Shown here: positions 52,655 to 62,600 of the stretch, one piece after another
How the letters are laid out: each line of letters begins with the position of its first letter
Position numbering within the stretch: position 1 is the stretch's first letter
Assembly (NCBI GenBank): GCA_026196105.1
Contig: JAPHRK010000002.1
Coordinates: 76,566 to 140,565 of the forward strand
DNA: 64,000 nt
From: Rhodospirillales bacterium
Lineage (GTDB): Bacteria > Pseudomonadota > Alphaproteobacteria > Rhodospirillales > JAPHRK01
Reading direction: 5' to 3'
The notes under the pieces: generated by a model
Databases searched by the model: none
What the model saw: only the letters and a program-made list of their open reading frames with translations
What the model was told of the DNA's origin: nothing
Translations under genes and position numbers: made by a program

Positions 52655-54766
52655 ATGGATAAAAAAGATAACGAGCGCAGGTGGCTGCGTAATCTTCTAA
52701 AGCCTGTCATGGGGACTTTCCGTGAAGTCCTTGTCATGTCTTTTTTCGTAAACATGATGGCCTTGGCTGTTCCTGTTTTCGTTCTACAAATTTATGACAG
52801 GGTTGTTTTCCATGCAGGTATAAGCACCTTAACAGGCTTAGTTATCGGCATGATGTTTGTGCTGGTATTTGACTTTATATTGAAACAAGCTCGTTCCCGA
52901 GTTCTTCAAAAAGTTGCCCTTAGAGTGGATGTCGAACTTGGCAAAAAGCTCTTTAACAAAGTAACGGCCCTGCCTCTCCTCACACTTGAGAGTAAGCCAG
53001 CCCCCTTCTGGCAAGCTTTGTTCAGAGATGTAGAAGTGGTTCGCAATACCCTTTCAGGAAGTTCAGCAATCTTGTTATGCGACCTTCCTTTTGTTTTTCT
53101 ATTTCTTGGTCTGGTTTTTGTTATTGCTCAACCAGTCGCTTGGGTTCTAGCAATTATCTTCCCTATCTTTTTGTTTATCGCATGGCGTTCAGGTAACGTG
53201 TTGAATAAAGCTGCACAAAAAGAACGAGGCACAAGTATGTCTCGGGATGACCTTGTTGGCGGCATGATCAATGGACGGACAACCATTAAGGCTTTGGCCT
53301 TAGACAAAGCAATGCGCCCTTTATGGGAAGAAGCCCATGCATCTAGCATTGAAAACTCTGTTTATCGGGGAAGTAAAACTGATGCATACGCTTCAATGGG
53401 CCAAACCCTCACCTTAATAACGACCTTGTCGCTCACTTCGGTGGGAGCAATTGCTATCATCAACCAAGAACTCACCATGGGCGCTCTAATCGCCACAAAC
53501 ATGTTGAGCGGACGCCTCCTTGGCCCTCTTAATCAGTTAGTTAACACATGGCGCACCTATGCTAGCTTTGGTCAATCAGTTAACCGTTTAACAGAAGTGT
53601 TTGGCACTGAGTCAGAACGAGAAGAAAGTGAAGTCAGTTTAGGCCGTCCAGAAGGCGAAATCCTTTTGGATGAGGTTTCATTTTCATATTCAGGAGATGA
53701 TAAAAACCCCGTTATCGACAAGCTCAAACTTACAATCAAAGCTAAAGGCATGACAGCTTTGGTGGGACGCAATGGTAGCGGCAAAACAACCCTGATTAAA
53801 ATCATTATGGGCTTATATCGCCCCACGGTTGGTCGCGTGACCCTTGATGGCGCTGATATTGCGCAATTTACCCGAAATGAACTTTCAAGTTGGACAGGTT
53901 ACGTCCCTCAAGACACAATTCTTTTTGCTGGCACAGTGCGGGACAATATCGTCCATGGCTCTCCTGGAGCTTCTGATGAAGAAATTATTGCCGCAGCAGA
54001 AGCCGCAGGGGTTCATGAGTATATCATTGATATGCCAGACGGGTATGCTACTGAAATTGGTGAAGCTGGCCAAAGGTTATCAGGGGGACAAAGGCAGCGA
54101 ATATCTATCGCACGTGCCTTAGTCGGCAATCCACCTGTCCTCTTACTTGATGAGCCTTCAGGGAGTTTAGACCGTCAGGCGGAAGACGAACTCCGTAAAA
54201 CACTTATTCGTCTAGCAGAAGATCATACCATTATTATTGTAACTCACAGCCCAATCCTTTTGCAGTCTTGCTCAAGTCTCGTCGCTATGGATAGAGGACG
54301 AATTGCTGTTGCAGGTCCGACAGAAGATATTTTACCTCGGCTCTTTGGTCGATCTCCGAAAACCAGAAGTACACCAGCACAAGCAAAAGCACCTGCTACT
54401 CAAGGGGCTGCTAAACCAGCTCCAAAACCTGCGCCGGGTCCAGGCAAACCTCAAGCAGCGATGGCGGCACCTGTTCCTGCACCTAATCCTAATAAGGCCC
54501 GAGCCGCAGGCGCTCAACCTGCTCAAGCAATGCCCCAAACAAATGCAGGGGCTTCACAGGTCGGACAAAAACCTTTGCCAACACCTAATCCGGCACCAAG
54601 GCCTGCACCCGCTCAAGCTAAGCCCTCACAAACACAACCAACACCGAAGCCAACCAAAGGGCGACCTCAGGCAGGTTATGCTAAGGCAACAACGAAACCG
54701 GCACCGAACCCAACTAGGCCAGCAGCCACTGCGGCTCCCTCAAAAATTAAGGATGAGGGCTCATGA
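52655..54766 (+). CDS. Type I secretion ABC exporter with Pro/Ala-rich tail
   Basis: The 703-residue exporter has six membrane helices (residues 25-300) and a canonical ATPase: Walker A GRNGSGKTT, signature LSGGQRQRISIARAL, Walker B VLLLDEP, and H-loop VTHSP. It lacks an N-terminal C39 domain. After the ATPase comes a low-complexity tail of about 138 residues (566-703) made mostly of Pro, Ala, Lys, Gln and Thr. The tail is unusual for this family. The stop overlaps the HlyD start by four bases. It is likely part of a TolC-dependent system using the channel at 48.4 kb. Confidence 0.92.
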   Translation: MDKKDNERRWLRNLLKPVMGTFREVLVMSFFVNMMALAVPVFVLQIYDRVVFHAGISTLTGLVIGMMFVLVFDFILKQARSRVLQKVALRVDVELGKKLFNKVTALPLLTLESKPAPFWQALFRDVEVVRNTLSGSSAILLCDLPFVFLFLGLVFVIAQPVAWVLAIIFPIFLFIAWRSGNVLNKAAQKERGTSMSRDDLVGGMINGRTTIKALALDKAMRPLWEEAHASSIENSVYRGSKTDAYASMGQTLTLITTLSLTSVGAIAIINQELTMGALIATNMLSGRLLGPLNQLVNTWRTYASFGQSVNRLTEVFGTESEREESEVSLGRPEGEILLDEVSFSYSGDDKNPVIDKLKLTIKAKGMTALVGRNGSGKTTLIKIIMGLYRPTVGRVTLDGADIAQFTRNELSSWTGYVPQDTILFAGTVRDNIVHGSPGASDEEIIAAAEAAGVHEYIIDMPDGYATEIGEAGQRLSGGQRQRISIARALVGNPPVLLLDEPSGSLDRQAEDELRKTLIRLAEDHTIIIVTHSPILLQSCSSLVAMDRGRIAVAGPTEDILPRLFGRSPKTRSTPAQAKAPATQGAAKPAPKPAPGPGKPQAAMAAPVPAPNPNKARAAGAQPAQAMPQTNAGASQVGQKPLPTPNPAPRPAPAQAKPSQTQPTPKPTKGRPQAGYAKATTKPAPNPTRPAATAAPSKIKDEGS

Positions 54767-56055
54767 ACAGATTAAGCGAACTCGTACAAAAACACCCCCT
54801 TCCAACATGGCGTTCTCTTGCTTGGTTTGTCATGATCCTACTTACTACCCTTATGGTTTGGGGAAAGTTTGCGATGCTTGACGAGGTGACAACCGCCATG
54901 GGGGAAGTTATTCCCCAAGGAAAAATTAAAGTCATTCAGCATCTTGAAGGTGGAATTATCGAAACGATACATACTCGTGAAGGAGATATCGTTAAAGAAG
55001 GCACCCCTTTAGTCCAACTAAACTTGGCAACTGGTGGAATCAATATCGAGGAAATTAAAGTTCGTATTGATGGTCACCTTTTAGCTATTGCGCGCCTAAA
55101 AGCTGAAGCAAAGGGAGATAGCGAAATCGACTTCCCTAAAGATGTTGCAGAACGTCGTCCACGCATGGCTCAGACCGAATTAGACCTGTTTAAAGCCCGT
55201 TTAGTAGAATTCGAAAATACCGTCGCTTTACGAGAAGCTCAGGTGCGCCAAAAAGAACTAGAGGTCGAGAAGCTTACCTCCAAACTTGAAGCTGTGACAA
55301 ATAACTTAGATCTTGGTAGCCAGCGATTTGAGATGTCCAAGAATTTGATCAAACGTAAACTAACTTCAAGTATGGACCACCTCAAATTAGAGGCAGAAGT
55401 CGTCAGCTTACAAGGTGAAGAAACAAGCTTAAATTCCTCAATACCTAAGGCTGAAGAAGAAGTTTTTGAAGCTAGGAATAAAGTTCAAGAAACTGTTCTA
55501 GGGTTCCAGCGACAAGCCCAAGAAGATATTGGCACCGAAGAGCAAGCCCTTGCTGGTTTGCAAGAAACACTTATTCGTGCTGAAGACCAAGGAAGTCGCG
55601 CTCTAATTAATAGCCCTATCGACGGAATTGTTAAGAACCTTCGCTACAATACTATTGGCGGTGTTGTGAAACCCGGTGAAGCGATTATGGAGATCGTTCC
55701 TTCCGGGGAGAACCTTGTCATTGAAGCTAAACTAAACCCAGTTGACCGAGGTTACGTTGAAGAAGGTCACCCAACTGTGGTTAAAATTTCGACCTATGAT
55801 TTTGTACGTTATGGGGGCTTAGACGGAAAAGTTATTCAAATTGCTGCTGATTCAAGCACAGAGCAAGATGGTACGCCTTTTTTCCGTGTCGTGGTTAAAA
55901 CAGATAAAACCTATCTGGGGTTGGAAAATGGTCAACTTCCACTAACCCCAGGCATGGAAGCTACAGTTGATATTCATACGGGCCGTAAATCTGTATTGGA
56001 TTATTTGATCAAGCCTGTCTTAAAAATGCGCCATGAAGCATTCCGTGAAAGATAA
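54763..56055 (+). CDS. Type I secretion membrane fusion protein, HlyD family
   Basis: The 430-residue adaptor has one membrane helix (LAWFVMILLTTLMVWGKF near residue 20), the lipoyl-like IKVIQHLEGGIIETIHTREGD, a coiled-coil hairpin (about 115-270), and the C-terminal barrel with KISTYDFVRYGGLDGKV, which is a family signature. It couples the ABC exporter, whose gene it overlaps by four bases, to a TolC channel. It is clearly homologous to the HlyD protein at 19.3-20.7 kb, with the same QHLEGGI and TFDFARYGG/TYDFVRYGG motifs. Confidence 0.93.
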   Translation: MNRLSELVQKHPLPTWRSLAWFVMILLTTLMVWGKFAMLDEVTTAMGEVIPQGKIKVIQHLEGGIIETIHTREGDIVKEGTPLVQLNLATGGINIEEIKVRIDGHLLAIARLKAEAKGDSEIDFPKDVAERRPRMAQTELDLFKARLVEFENTVALREAQVRQKELEVEKLTSKLEAVTNNLDLGSQRFEMSKNLIKRKLTSSMDHLKLEAEVVSLQGEETSLNSSIPKAEEEVFEARNKVQETVLGFQRQAQEDIGTEEQALAGLQETLIRAEDQGSRALINSPIDGIVKNLRYNTIGGVVKPGEAIMEIVPSGENLVIEAKLNPVDRGYVEEGHPTVVKISTYDFVRYGGLDGKVIQIAADSSTEQDGTPFFRVVVKTDKTYLGLENGQLPLTPGMEATVDIHTGRKSVLDYLIKPVLKMRHEAFRER

Positions 56056-56180
56056 TGGGGCGTACGCTTAATAAAATTTTAGGATTACATCATCTAAGTT
56101 GTTAAAATAGATAAATATTATCTACTTAATTAATGTCTCCTTGAGGGGCTACTCTTGAACTAGGGAAACGGGGTATCTAG

Positions 56181-56978
56181 ATGTCGTTTGCGACAATCAT
56201 TGGTGTATTGGGCGCCCTGGCGCTTTTTATTGGGGCGATCGCATTCTCAACAGATCAGCCACAAATTTTTCTAAGTCTCTCAAGCTTTGTTATGGTGGTT
56301 GGAGGAACACTTGCCTCAACCTTTATCGCCTATGAACCTCGATATGTATTTCTCTCACTCAAGCTCATCTGGCGCATTGTTGCAGCTCCAAAAGTTGGGC
56401 GTAACATCCTTACCGCTGAAGTAGGACGGATGATCAAATGGGGTTATGCCGTACAACGCAACGGTATGCCAGCTCTTGAACAAGAAACCAAAAAAGCCGC
56501 TAAAGCTGATAAATTTTTAGGCTTTGGCATTGAAATGGTGATCAGTGAATACGGCGGTAAAGATGTCCGTGAGATCATGGAAAATGCCGTTGAAACCACA
56601 TTTGGCCGGAATACTGTTCCAGTAGATATCCTTAAAAATATGGGAGCCGCAGCTCCTGCTTGGGGTATGATTGGCACCCTGGTTGGTTTGATCATTATGC
56701 TTGCCGACATGGGCGACAACCCTGAAAACCTTGGAGCTGGTCTCTCTGTTGCTTTGCTGACCACCTTGTATGGTGTTCTTTTTGCCCGACTAATTTTGAT
56801 CCCTGCCGCTGCAAAGATTGAACAACGGGAACAGATCGTTCGTTTCCGCAATTATTTAGTTGCTGAAGGGCTATCTCTTTTAGCTGAACGTCAAAGCCCA
56901 CGCTATATTCAAGACCGGATGAACAGCTTCCTAGACCCCGCGATTCATTACAATATCGACAAAGCCAAAAAGAAATAA
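56181..56978 (+). CDS. motA: MotA/PomA-type stator protein
   Basis: The 265-residue inner-membrane protein has four hydrophobic segments: two at the N-terminus (IIGVLGALALFIGAIAF, FVMVVGGTLASTFIAY) and two after residue 150 (AWGMIGTLVGLIIMLADM, LLTTLYGVLFARLILIPAA), with a cytoplasmic loop between. This is the MotA/PomA layout, in which the TLVGLIIML helix lines the ion path. It probably forms the flagellar motor stator with the next gene, 20 bases downstream. The single-segment PomA-like style leaves the coupling ion (H+ or Na+) open. Confidence 0.88.
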   Translation: MSFATIIGVLGALALFIGAIAFSTDQPQIFLSLSSFVMVVGGTLASTFIAYEPRYVFLSLKLIWRIVAAPKVGRNILTAEVGRMIKWGYAVQRNGMPALEQETKKAAKADKFLGFGIEMVISEYGGKDVREIMENAVETTFGRNTVPVDILKNMGAAAPAWGMIGTLVGLIIMLADMGDNPENLGAGLSVALLTTLYGVLFARLILIPAAAKIEQREQIVRFRNYLVAEGLSLLAERQSPRYIQDRMNSFLDPAIHYNIDKAKKK

Positions 56979-56998
56979 TTCGGTTAGGAAACAGGTGA

Positions 56999-57748
56999 AT
57001 GGCCGCACGTAAGAAAGAACCGCCTAAAGAAGAGAAGGAAGACTGGCTTGTCACCTATGCTGACGCCATCACCCTTCTTATGGCGTTCTTTGTGCTTTTG
57101 GTCTCTGTCTCAAAAATAGATATGGAAGCCTACGACAAAGTTGTTTCCGGTATGAGCGAGGAAATCGTAAAAGAGAAAAAAGTTCCGAGACTCCAAAGGC
57201 TTAAGATCGATATGCAAGATATCGTATTTGCTGAAACTGCCGATAAAGTCGTAAAAGTTTCATCTGATTCAAATGGTGTCGTCTTAGAATTTGCTAGTGG
57301 CGCCTTCTTCCGAGCTGGCACTGCCGATTTAAGAGAAGCCGCCATCCCTCTCCTTGGCAGGGTTGCTCAGACCATTAACTCACCACGCTATTCAGAATAT
57401 GGTGTGATTGTTGAAGGTCATACTGATAATGATCCAATTCAAACCATGCGTTATCCTTCAAACTGGGAGCTCTCTACTGGTCGAGCGACAACAGTTATTC
57501 GGTTCTTCCTCACTCAAGAGATTGATGCAACACGGTTACAAGCTAAGGGTTTTGCTGACACAAGGCCTAAATTCCCCAATGAAACTCCCGAAGGTGTCGC
57601 TATCCCTGAGAACAAGAAAGAAAATCGTCGGGTAGTTGTTCGTATTTCTCCCTATATCGAAAAATACAAAATGCCTAACATTAAACGCCAATCTCTAGTT
57701 GATATGCCAATGACAGGTAAAAGCACAGAGAAAGAAACTAAGAAGTAA
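56999..57748 (+). CDS. motB: MotB-type stator protein with OmpA domain
   Basis: The 249-residue protein has one N-terminal helix that contains the ion-binding aspartate (WLVTYADAITLLMAFFVLL; D22), a plug-like linker, and a C-terminal OmpA/MotB peptidoglycan-binding domain (VIVEGHTDNDPI, SNWELSTGRATTVIRFF, KGFADTRPKFPN, NRRVVVRI). It anchors the stator to the cell wall. It lies downstream of motA in one operon. No other flagellar gene is in the window. Confidence 0.88.
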   Translation: MAARKKEPPKEEKEDWLVTYADAITLLMAFFVLLVSVSKIDMEAYDKVVSGMSEEIVKEKKVPRLQRLKIDMQDIVFAETADKVVKVSSDSNGVVLEFASGAFFRAGTADLREAAIPLLGRVAQTINSPRYSEYGVIVEGHTDNDPIQTMRYPSNWELSTGRATTVIRFFLTQEIDATRLQAKGFADTRPKFPNETPEGVAIPENKKENRRVVVRISPYIEKYKMPNIKRQSLVDMPMTGKSTEKETKK

Positions 57749-57752
57749 TAAA

Positions 57753-57792
57753 AAAATAGCGCAACTTCATTTGGAAGGTTGCGCTATTTTTG
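57753..57792. terminator. Terminator after motB
   Basis: AAAATAGCGCAAC (57753-57765) and GTTGCGCTATTTTT (57778-57791) form a long perfect stem followed by T residues. It ends the motAB transcript and, because of the A-rich left side, may also serve the convergent MBL gene. Confidence 0.93.
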
Positions 57793-57815
57793 TGTTCAGT
57801 TTGCTTTAAACAGTA

Positions 57816-58637
57816 TTAGATTTCTAATTCCATCCCATCCCGAGCAACAATGATTCTATCCCACGTACTCGTGGCTTCTTCTTCAAGTTTAGTCATGAAG
57901 TCGTCTTCATGGTCAGGATCATGATGAAAAATCACCATCTTTTTAACGTTTGCCTCTTTGCAAATTTTCATCCCTTCGTTCCAGGTTGAGTGCCCCCACC
58001 CGATCCGAGATGGAAATTCTTCCTCTGTGTAAGTGCTGTCGTAAACAACGACGTCAGCGCCATCAACCAGCTTTAAGATATTCTGATCTATCTCACCCAC
58101 AACATGTTCCGTGTCTGTAATGTAACAGAATGATTTATCTTTATATTCAATACGGTAACCAGTCGCTCCGTTCGGGTGATTAAGAGGAGCTGTTACGATT
58201 TTTACATCGTCAGAAAGATTAAATGATTCCCCTGCCGTAAAATCTTCAAAGGTCATGTTTGCATTCATGGCTTCTAGAGGCACAGGAAAAGTAGGGTTTG
58301 CCATTTGGTTGGCAATGACGTTTTGAATGCCACCAATAGCTTTCAAATGTCCGGCTTTAATATGAATTTCACAGTCTGGGGAAAAAGCCGGAGCAAAAAA
58401 AGGAAACCCATTAATATGGTCCCAATGAGTGTGCGTCAGAAGAAGGTGGGTTTTTTTAATCTCTCTCTGGAAAAACTTCTTACCTAATCCGCGAATACCA
58501 GTTCCAGCATCAAGGATAATATGAAGCCCATTAGCTTCAACTTCTAGGCAACTGGTGTTTCCACCATATTTAACATATTCTCTGGCGGGACAAGCAATGC
58601 TGCCCCGTACACCCCAGAACTTGACTTGTATAGTCAT
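57816..58637 (-). CDS. MBL-fold metallohydrolase
   Basis: The 273-residue protein has the metallo-beta-lactamase motif THTHWDH near residue 87 and further metal ligands in APLNHPNG, VYDSTYTEEE and GWGHSTWNEG, with a late histidine pair in IFHHDPDHED. The N-terminal WGVRGSIACP is shared with a subgroup (PhnP/RNase Z-like) that cleaves phosphodiesters and is often linked to signal transduction proteins. It is convergent with motB. The substrate is unknown. Confidence 0.88.
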   Translation of the reverse strand: MTIQVKFWGVRGSIACPAREYVKYGGNTSCLEVEANGLHIILDAGTGIRGLGKKFFQREIKKTHLLLTHTHWDHINGFPFFAPAFSPDCEIHIKAGHLKAIGGIQNVIANQMANPTFPVPLEAMNANMTFEDFTAGESFNLSDDVKIVTAPLNHPNGATGYRIEYKDKSFCYITDTEHVVGEIDQNILKLVDGADVVVYDSTYTEEEFPSRIGWGHSTWNEGMKICKEANVKKMVIFHHDPDHEDDFMTKLEEEATSTWDRIIVARDGMELEI

Positions 58638-58753
58638 TCAACTCTTCTCCGACCCCTAGGAAATTTAAGTATATCATACCATTACGCTGTTTTCAGTCCT
58701 TAATGATGCAATAAATCTTTCTCAAATGTTTCCTAAGGTCCCCTCGGTTATAA

Positions 58754-59491
58754 TTACAATATGCTTATTCGACTGCCAATTTCCAAGCCTAACTTTTGGT
58801 CTGCTCGGCCTAAATTAACAGCAATCTCAACCAACCCGTTAGAGTTCTCATACCAAAATGTTTCCCCTTTGGGAACAGATGAAAAAGTTTTAGCGTATTC
58901 AATCGTCTTATTCGCAACTTTCAAACAGTTCTTTTTAGTCAATGATTGAGCGCTTATTCCCGTAATTCCGTTTCCATAATGGTCAAAATAAACAAGTTTA
59001 CATAAGTCATTAGGCCAATTTTTACGCCTAATTTCTTCTAATTCCCTTAATTCTCCCGGAATTTTTTCTTTTTTGGCAATTTTCACAGCTACCGGGGCAA
59101 AAATATCGCGCCCATGGAATGAATTTGAAAGATTTTCAGGCTCCCAAGTTCCTCGCCACCACTGTGCATTTACAGATCGTCTTACAACTACTTCAAAAAG
59201 ACCATTATCTGGCCCTATAAACCACCGTCCATCAGCATTAAGGATACCCCAATCACGATCACTCCCAACGCCAGGGTCAACAACACACATAAAGATATCA
59301 CCCTCTTGAAACCCTTTTGTATAAGCGGCAAGCAGATAAGCAGAGGCTTCACTATCCCAGACAGGCGCGTCTGCAAACAGGTCTATGACAGGTTGTTCAG
59401 GCATACCTCTCTGCAAAACAGCCTTCATTTGCCCCGTGTAAGGGCCATTAATGCCAAAATCAGTAAAAAGTATGAACAATTTTTTCCTCAT
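58754..59491 (-). CDS. SAM hydrolase / SAM hydroxide adenosyltransferase family
   Basis: The 245-residue protein belongs to the DUF62 (SAM-dependent halogenase-like, SAM hydroxide adenosyltransferase) family, which splits S-adenosylmethionine to adenosine and methionine with water. Family motifs are FTDFGINGPYTGQMKAVL near the start, VVDPGVGSDRD near residue 75, WFIGPDNGLFE near 95, and YFDHYGNGITGI. The ATG at 59491 matches family N-termini; the TTG-started extension to 59539 adds residues not expected. The ribosome-binding site is weak. Confidence 0.88.
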   Translation of the reverse strand: MRKKLFILFTDFGINGPYTGQMKAVLQRGMPEQPVIDLFADAPVWDSEASAYLLAAYTKGFQEGDIFMCVVDPGVGSDRDWGILNADGRWFIGPDNGLFEVVVRRSVNAQWWRGTWEPENLSNSFHGRDIFAPVAVKIAKKEKIPGELRELEEIRRKNWPNDLCKLVYFDHYGNGITGISAQSLTKKNCLKVANKTIEYAKTFSSVPKGETFWYENSNGLVEIAVNLGRADQKLGLEIGSRISIL

Positions 59492-59698
59492 ATGCGTAAT
59501 TTTTAATAGAATGGCATTTTTTGTGGAAAAAATGAACAAGTACTTGAACTTTCTGCATTTTCTATGGCTTAAAGCCTCATTTCAGCAGTGATAACGATTT
59601 TCAATTGCAAATATTTTTCATTTCATCCTTGGCACCACCCCCCTTGCCTTGGTAATCAATCGCTCCTTGGTATTAAGTGTTGGGAAGCAAAAATCGCC

Positions 59699-62600
59699 AT
59701 GAATTTTAAGGGACTGCCTAGTAAACGGGGGCTATACGACCCGATTAATGAACATGACGCTTGCGGCATCGGCTTTGTAGCCGACATCAAAGGACGCAAG
59801 AGTCACAAGACCATTCAGCAAGGTCTTGAGATCTTAGCGAACCTTACCCACCGCGGTGCGGTTGGAGCTGATCCGCTCGCAGGAGACGGTGCTGGTATCT
59901 TAATTCAGATACCTGATGCCTATATGCGTGAGGAATTTGGCAAGCAAGGCGTGACCCTCCCTGCCGTAGGCGATTACGCTATTGGCATGGTCTTCCTATC
60001 CAAAGACCCTGAAGCCCGCAAAACCTGTGAAGACGCTATTGAGAAATACACCCTTGAAGAAGGGCAGACATTCTTAGGTTGGCGTGATCTTGAAGTTAAT
60101 AGCAACGTCCTCGGCGAAAGCGTCAAAAAAACAGAGCCTACAATCCGGCAATTTGCAATTTCCCGTGGAGCAAACATCAAAGAGCTAGATGAGTTCCAAC
60201 GCAAACTCCTGGTTATCCGCAAGCAAACTCACCGTCGTATCGATCTATTAGAAGATAATACCCTTGATGATTTCTATATCGTCTCTTTGGATGCCATTAC
60301 CCTTCTTTATAAGGGAATGACATTGGCAGATCGGGTTGACCTTTACTATTCCGAACTCAAAGATGAACGTATGGTGTCCGCCTTGGCAATGGTTCACCAA
60401 CGTTTCTCAACCAACACCTTCCCAAGTTGGCGCTTAGCTCAGCCTTTCCGTATGATTTGTCACAACGGTGAAATCAATACTCTACGGGGTAATATTAACT
60501 GGATGGCTGCACGTCGCCAGACCATGGAATCTGAGCTTCTTGGTGACGACTTAGAGAAATTATGGCCTCTAATTCCTGAAGGCCAATCAGATTCTGCTTG
60601 TTTTGATAACGCTCTGGAACTTTTGGTCGCAGGTGGCTATTCCCTCGCCCATGCCATGATGCTGTTGATCCCAGAAGCCTGGGACGGCAATCCCTTGATG
60701 GATGACGAGCGTAAAGCCTTCTATGAGTACCATTCTGCCCTCATGGAGCCATGGGATGGTCCGGCTGCTGTTGCCTTCTCTGACGGCCGTCAAATCGGTG
60801 CTACGTTGGATCGTAATGGCCTACGTCCTGCCCGTTACGTCATTACAGATGACGACTGCATTATTTTGGCTTCTGAAGAAGGCGTTCTGGATATTCCAGA
60901 GAAGAACATCGTTAAAAGATGGCGTCTCCAGCCTGGTAAAATGCTGCTGATTGATTTGGAAAAAGGGACCATCATTGATGATTCGGACCTTAAAACTGAA
61001 TTAGCCAAAGCCAAACCTTACAAGCGTTGGCTAGAAGAAACTCAGATGAAGCTTGAAGACCTTCCTGCAGAAGTGTCTCCCATGGCCCCTGACAACACGA
61101 CCCTTTTAAAGCGGCAACAAGCTTTCGGGTATACTCAAGAAGATATCAAATACTTCCTTGAACCTATGAGCTTAAGTGGTATGGACCCCGTTGGTTCTAT
61201 GGGCCACGATGCACCTTTAGCGGTCTTATCCAACAAATCACGCCTGCTTTATGATTACTTCAAGCAGAACTTTGCTCAGGTAACCAACCCCCCAATTGAC
61301 CCTATCCGGGAAGAGTTGGTGATGTCCTTGGTTTCCCATGTTGGCCCTCGTCCTAATCTATTAGGGATTAATGAGGCCGGGCAAAATATGCGTCTGGAAG
61401 TACGTCAACCAATTCTGACCAATGCTGACATCGAAAAAATTCGCCATATTGAAAACTACTATGGCGGTGCTTTTAAAACCACGACCCTTGATATGTGTTT
61501 TGAAGCCAACGAAGGCGCTGAAGGTCTTGAACCTGCCCTAAAAGCCCTCTGCCAACGAGCTCAATACGCGGTTAACGAAGGTTACAACATAATTGTGCTT
61601 TCTGATCGCAATGTTGGTCTCAATCGAATTCCTATTCCTGCAGCCTTGGCTACCTCTGCCGTTCACCATTACTTGGTTCGCAAAGGTTTGAGGACCAGTA
61701 CAGGTTTGGTTATCGAAACAGGTGAAGCCAGAGAAGTGCATCACTTCGCAGTACTGGCTGGCTATGGTGCTGAAGCAATCAATCCTTATTTAGCTTTTGA
61801 TACCTTAACCGCACTCCGCCCTTCTGTTGCTGATGACATGACCGATGAAGACCTGCATAACCGCTATGTGAAAGCGGTCGGCAAAGGCATGCTCAAAGTG
61901 ATGTCAAAAATGGGCATCTCCACTTATCAATCATATTGTGGCGCACAGATTTTTGATGGCGTTGGCTTGCATTCTGACTTCGTCAAAGATTACTTCACAG
62001 GCACAGCAACGACTATTGAAGGCGTTGGAATCAAAGAGATTTCAGAAGAATCTGTTCGTCGTCACCAGACGGCTTGTGATACCGATCAAGTCTATAAAAA
62101 CGCTCTCGATGTTGGCGGTTTCCTCGCCTATCGTCTGCGTGGTGAAGAGCATATGTGGACCCCAGAGTCTATCGGTACGTTACAACATGCTGTTCGCTCA
62201 AGCGACTATGGTAAATACAAAGAATACGCCCGTATGATTAACGAACAGGACAAACGCCTGATGAACCTGCGTGGCTTGTTCACCATTAAGAAGGCAGCAA
62301 AACCTGTTCCATTGGATGAGGTCGAAGCCGCAAGCGAAATCGTTAAGCGCTTTGCGACGGGTGCCATGTCTTATGGCTCAATTTCTCACGAAGCCCACAC
62401 CAACTTGGCTATCGCTATGAACCGCATTGGTGGTAAATCTAATAGCGGTGAAGGCGGGGAAGAACGGGATCGCTTCAAGAAACTTCCTAATGGCGATTGG
62501 ATGCGTTCTGCGATTAAGCAGGTTGCTTCAGGGCGCTTTGGTGTCACGACAGAATATCTGGTAAACGCTGCCGATATCCAAATTAAGATGGCTCAAGGTG

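Noticed and set aside
54303-54881. Long open frame rich in Leu, Gln and Arg within the exporter gene
   Set aside because: It is a shifted-register shadow of the Pro/Ala-rich tail of the exporter and crosses into the HlyD gene. Its composition mirrors the CCA/GCA-rich codons and there is no separate ribosome-binding site.
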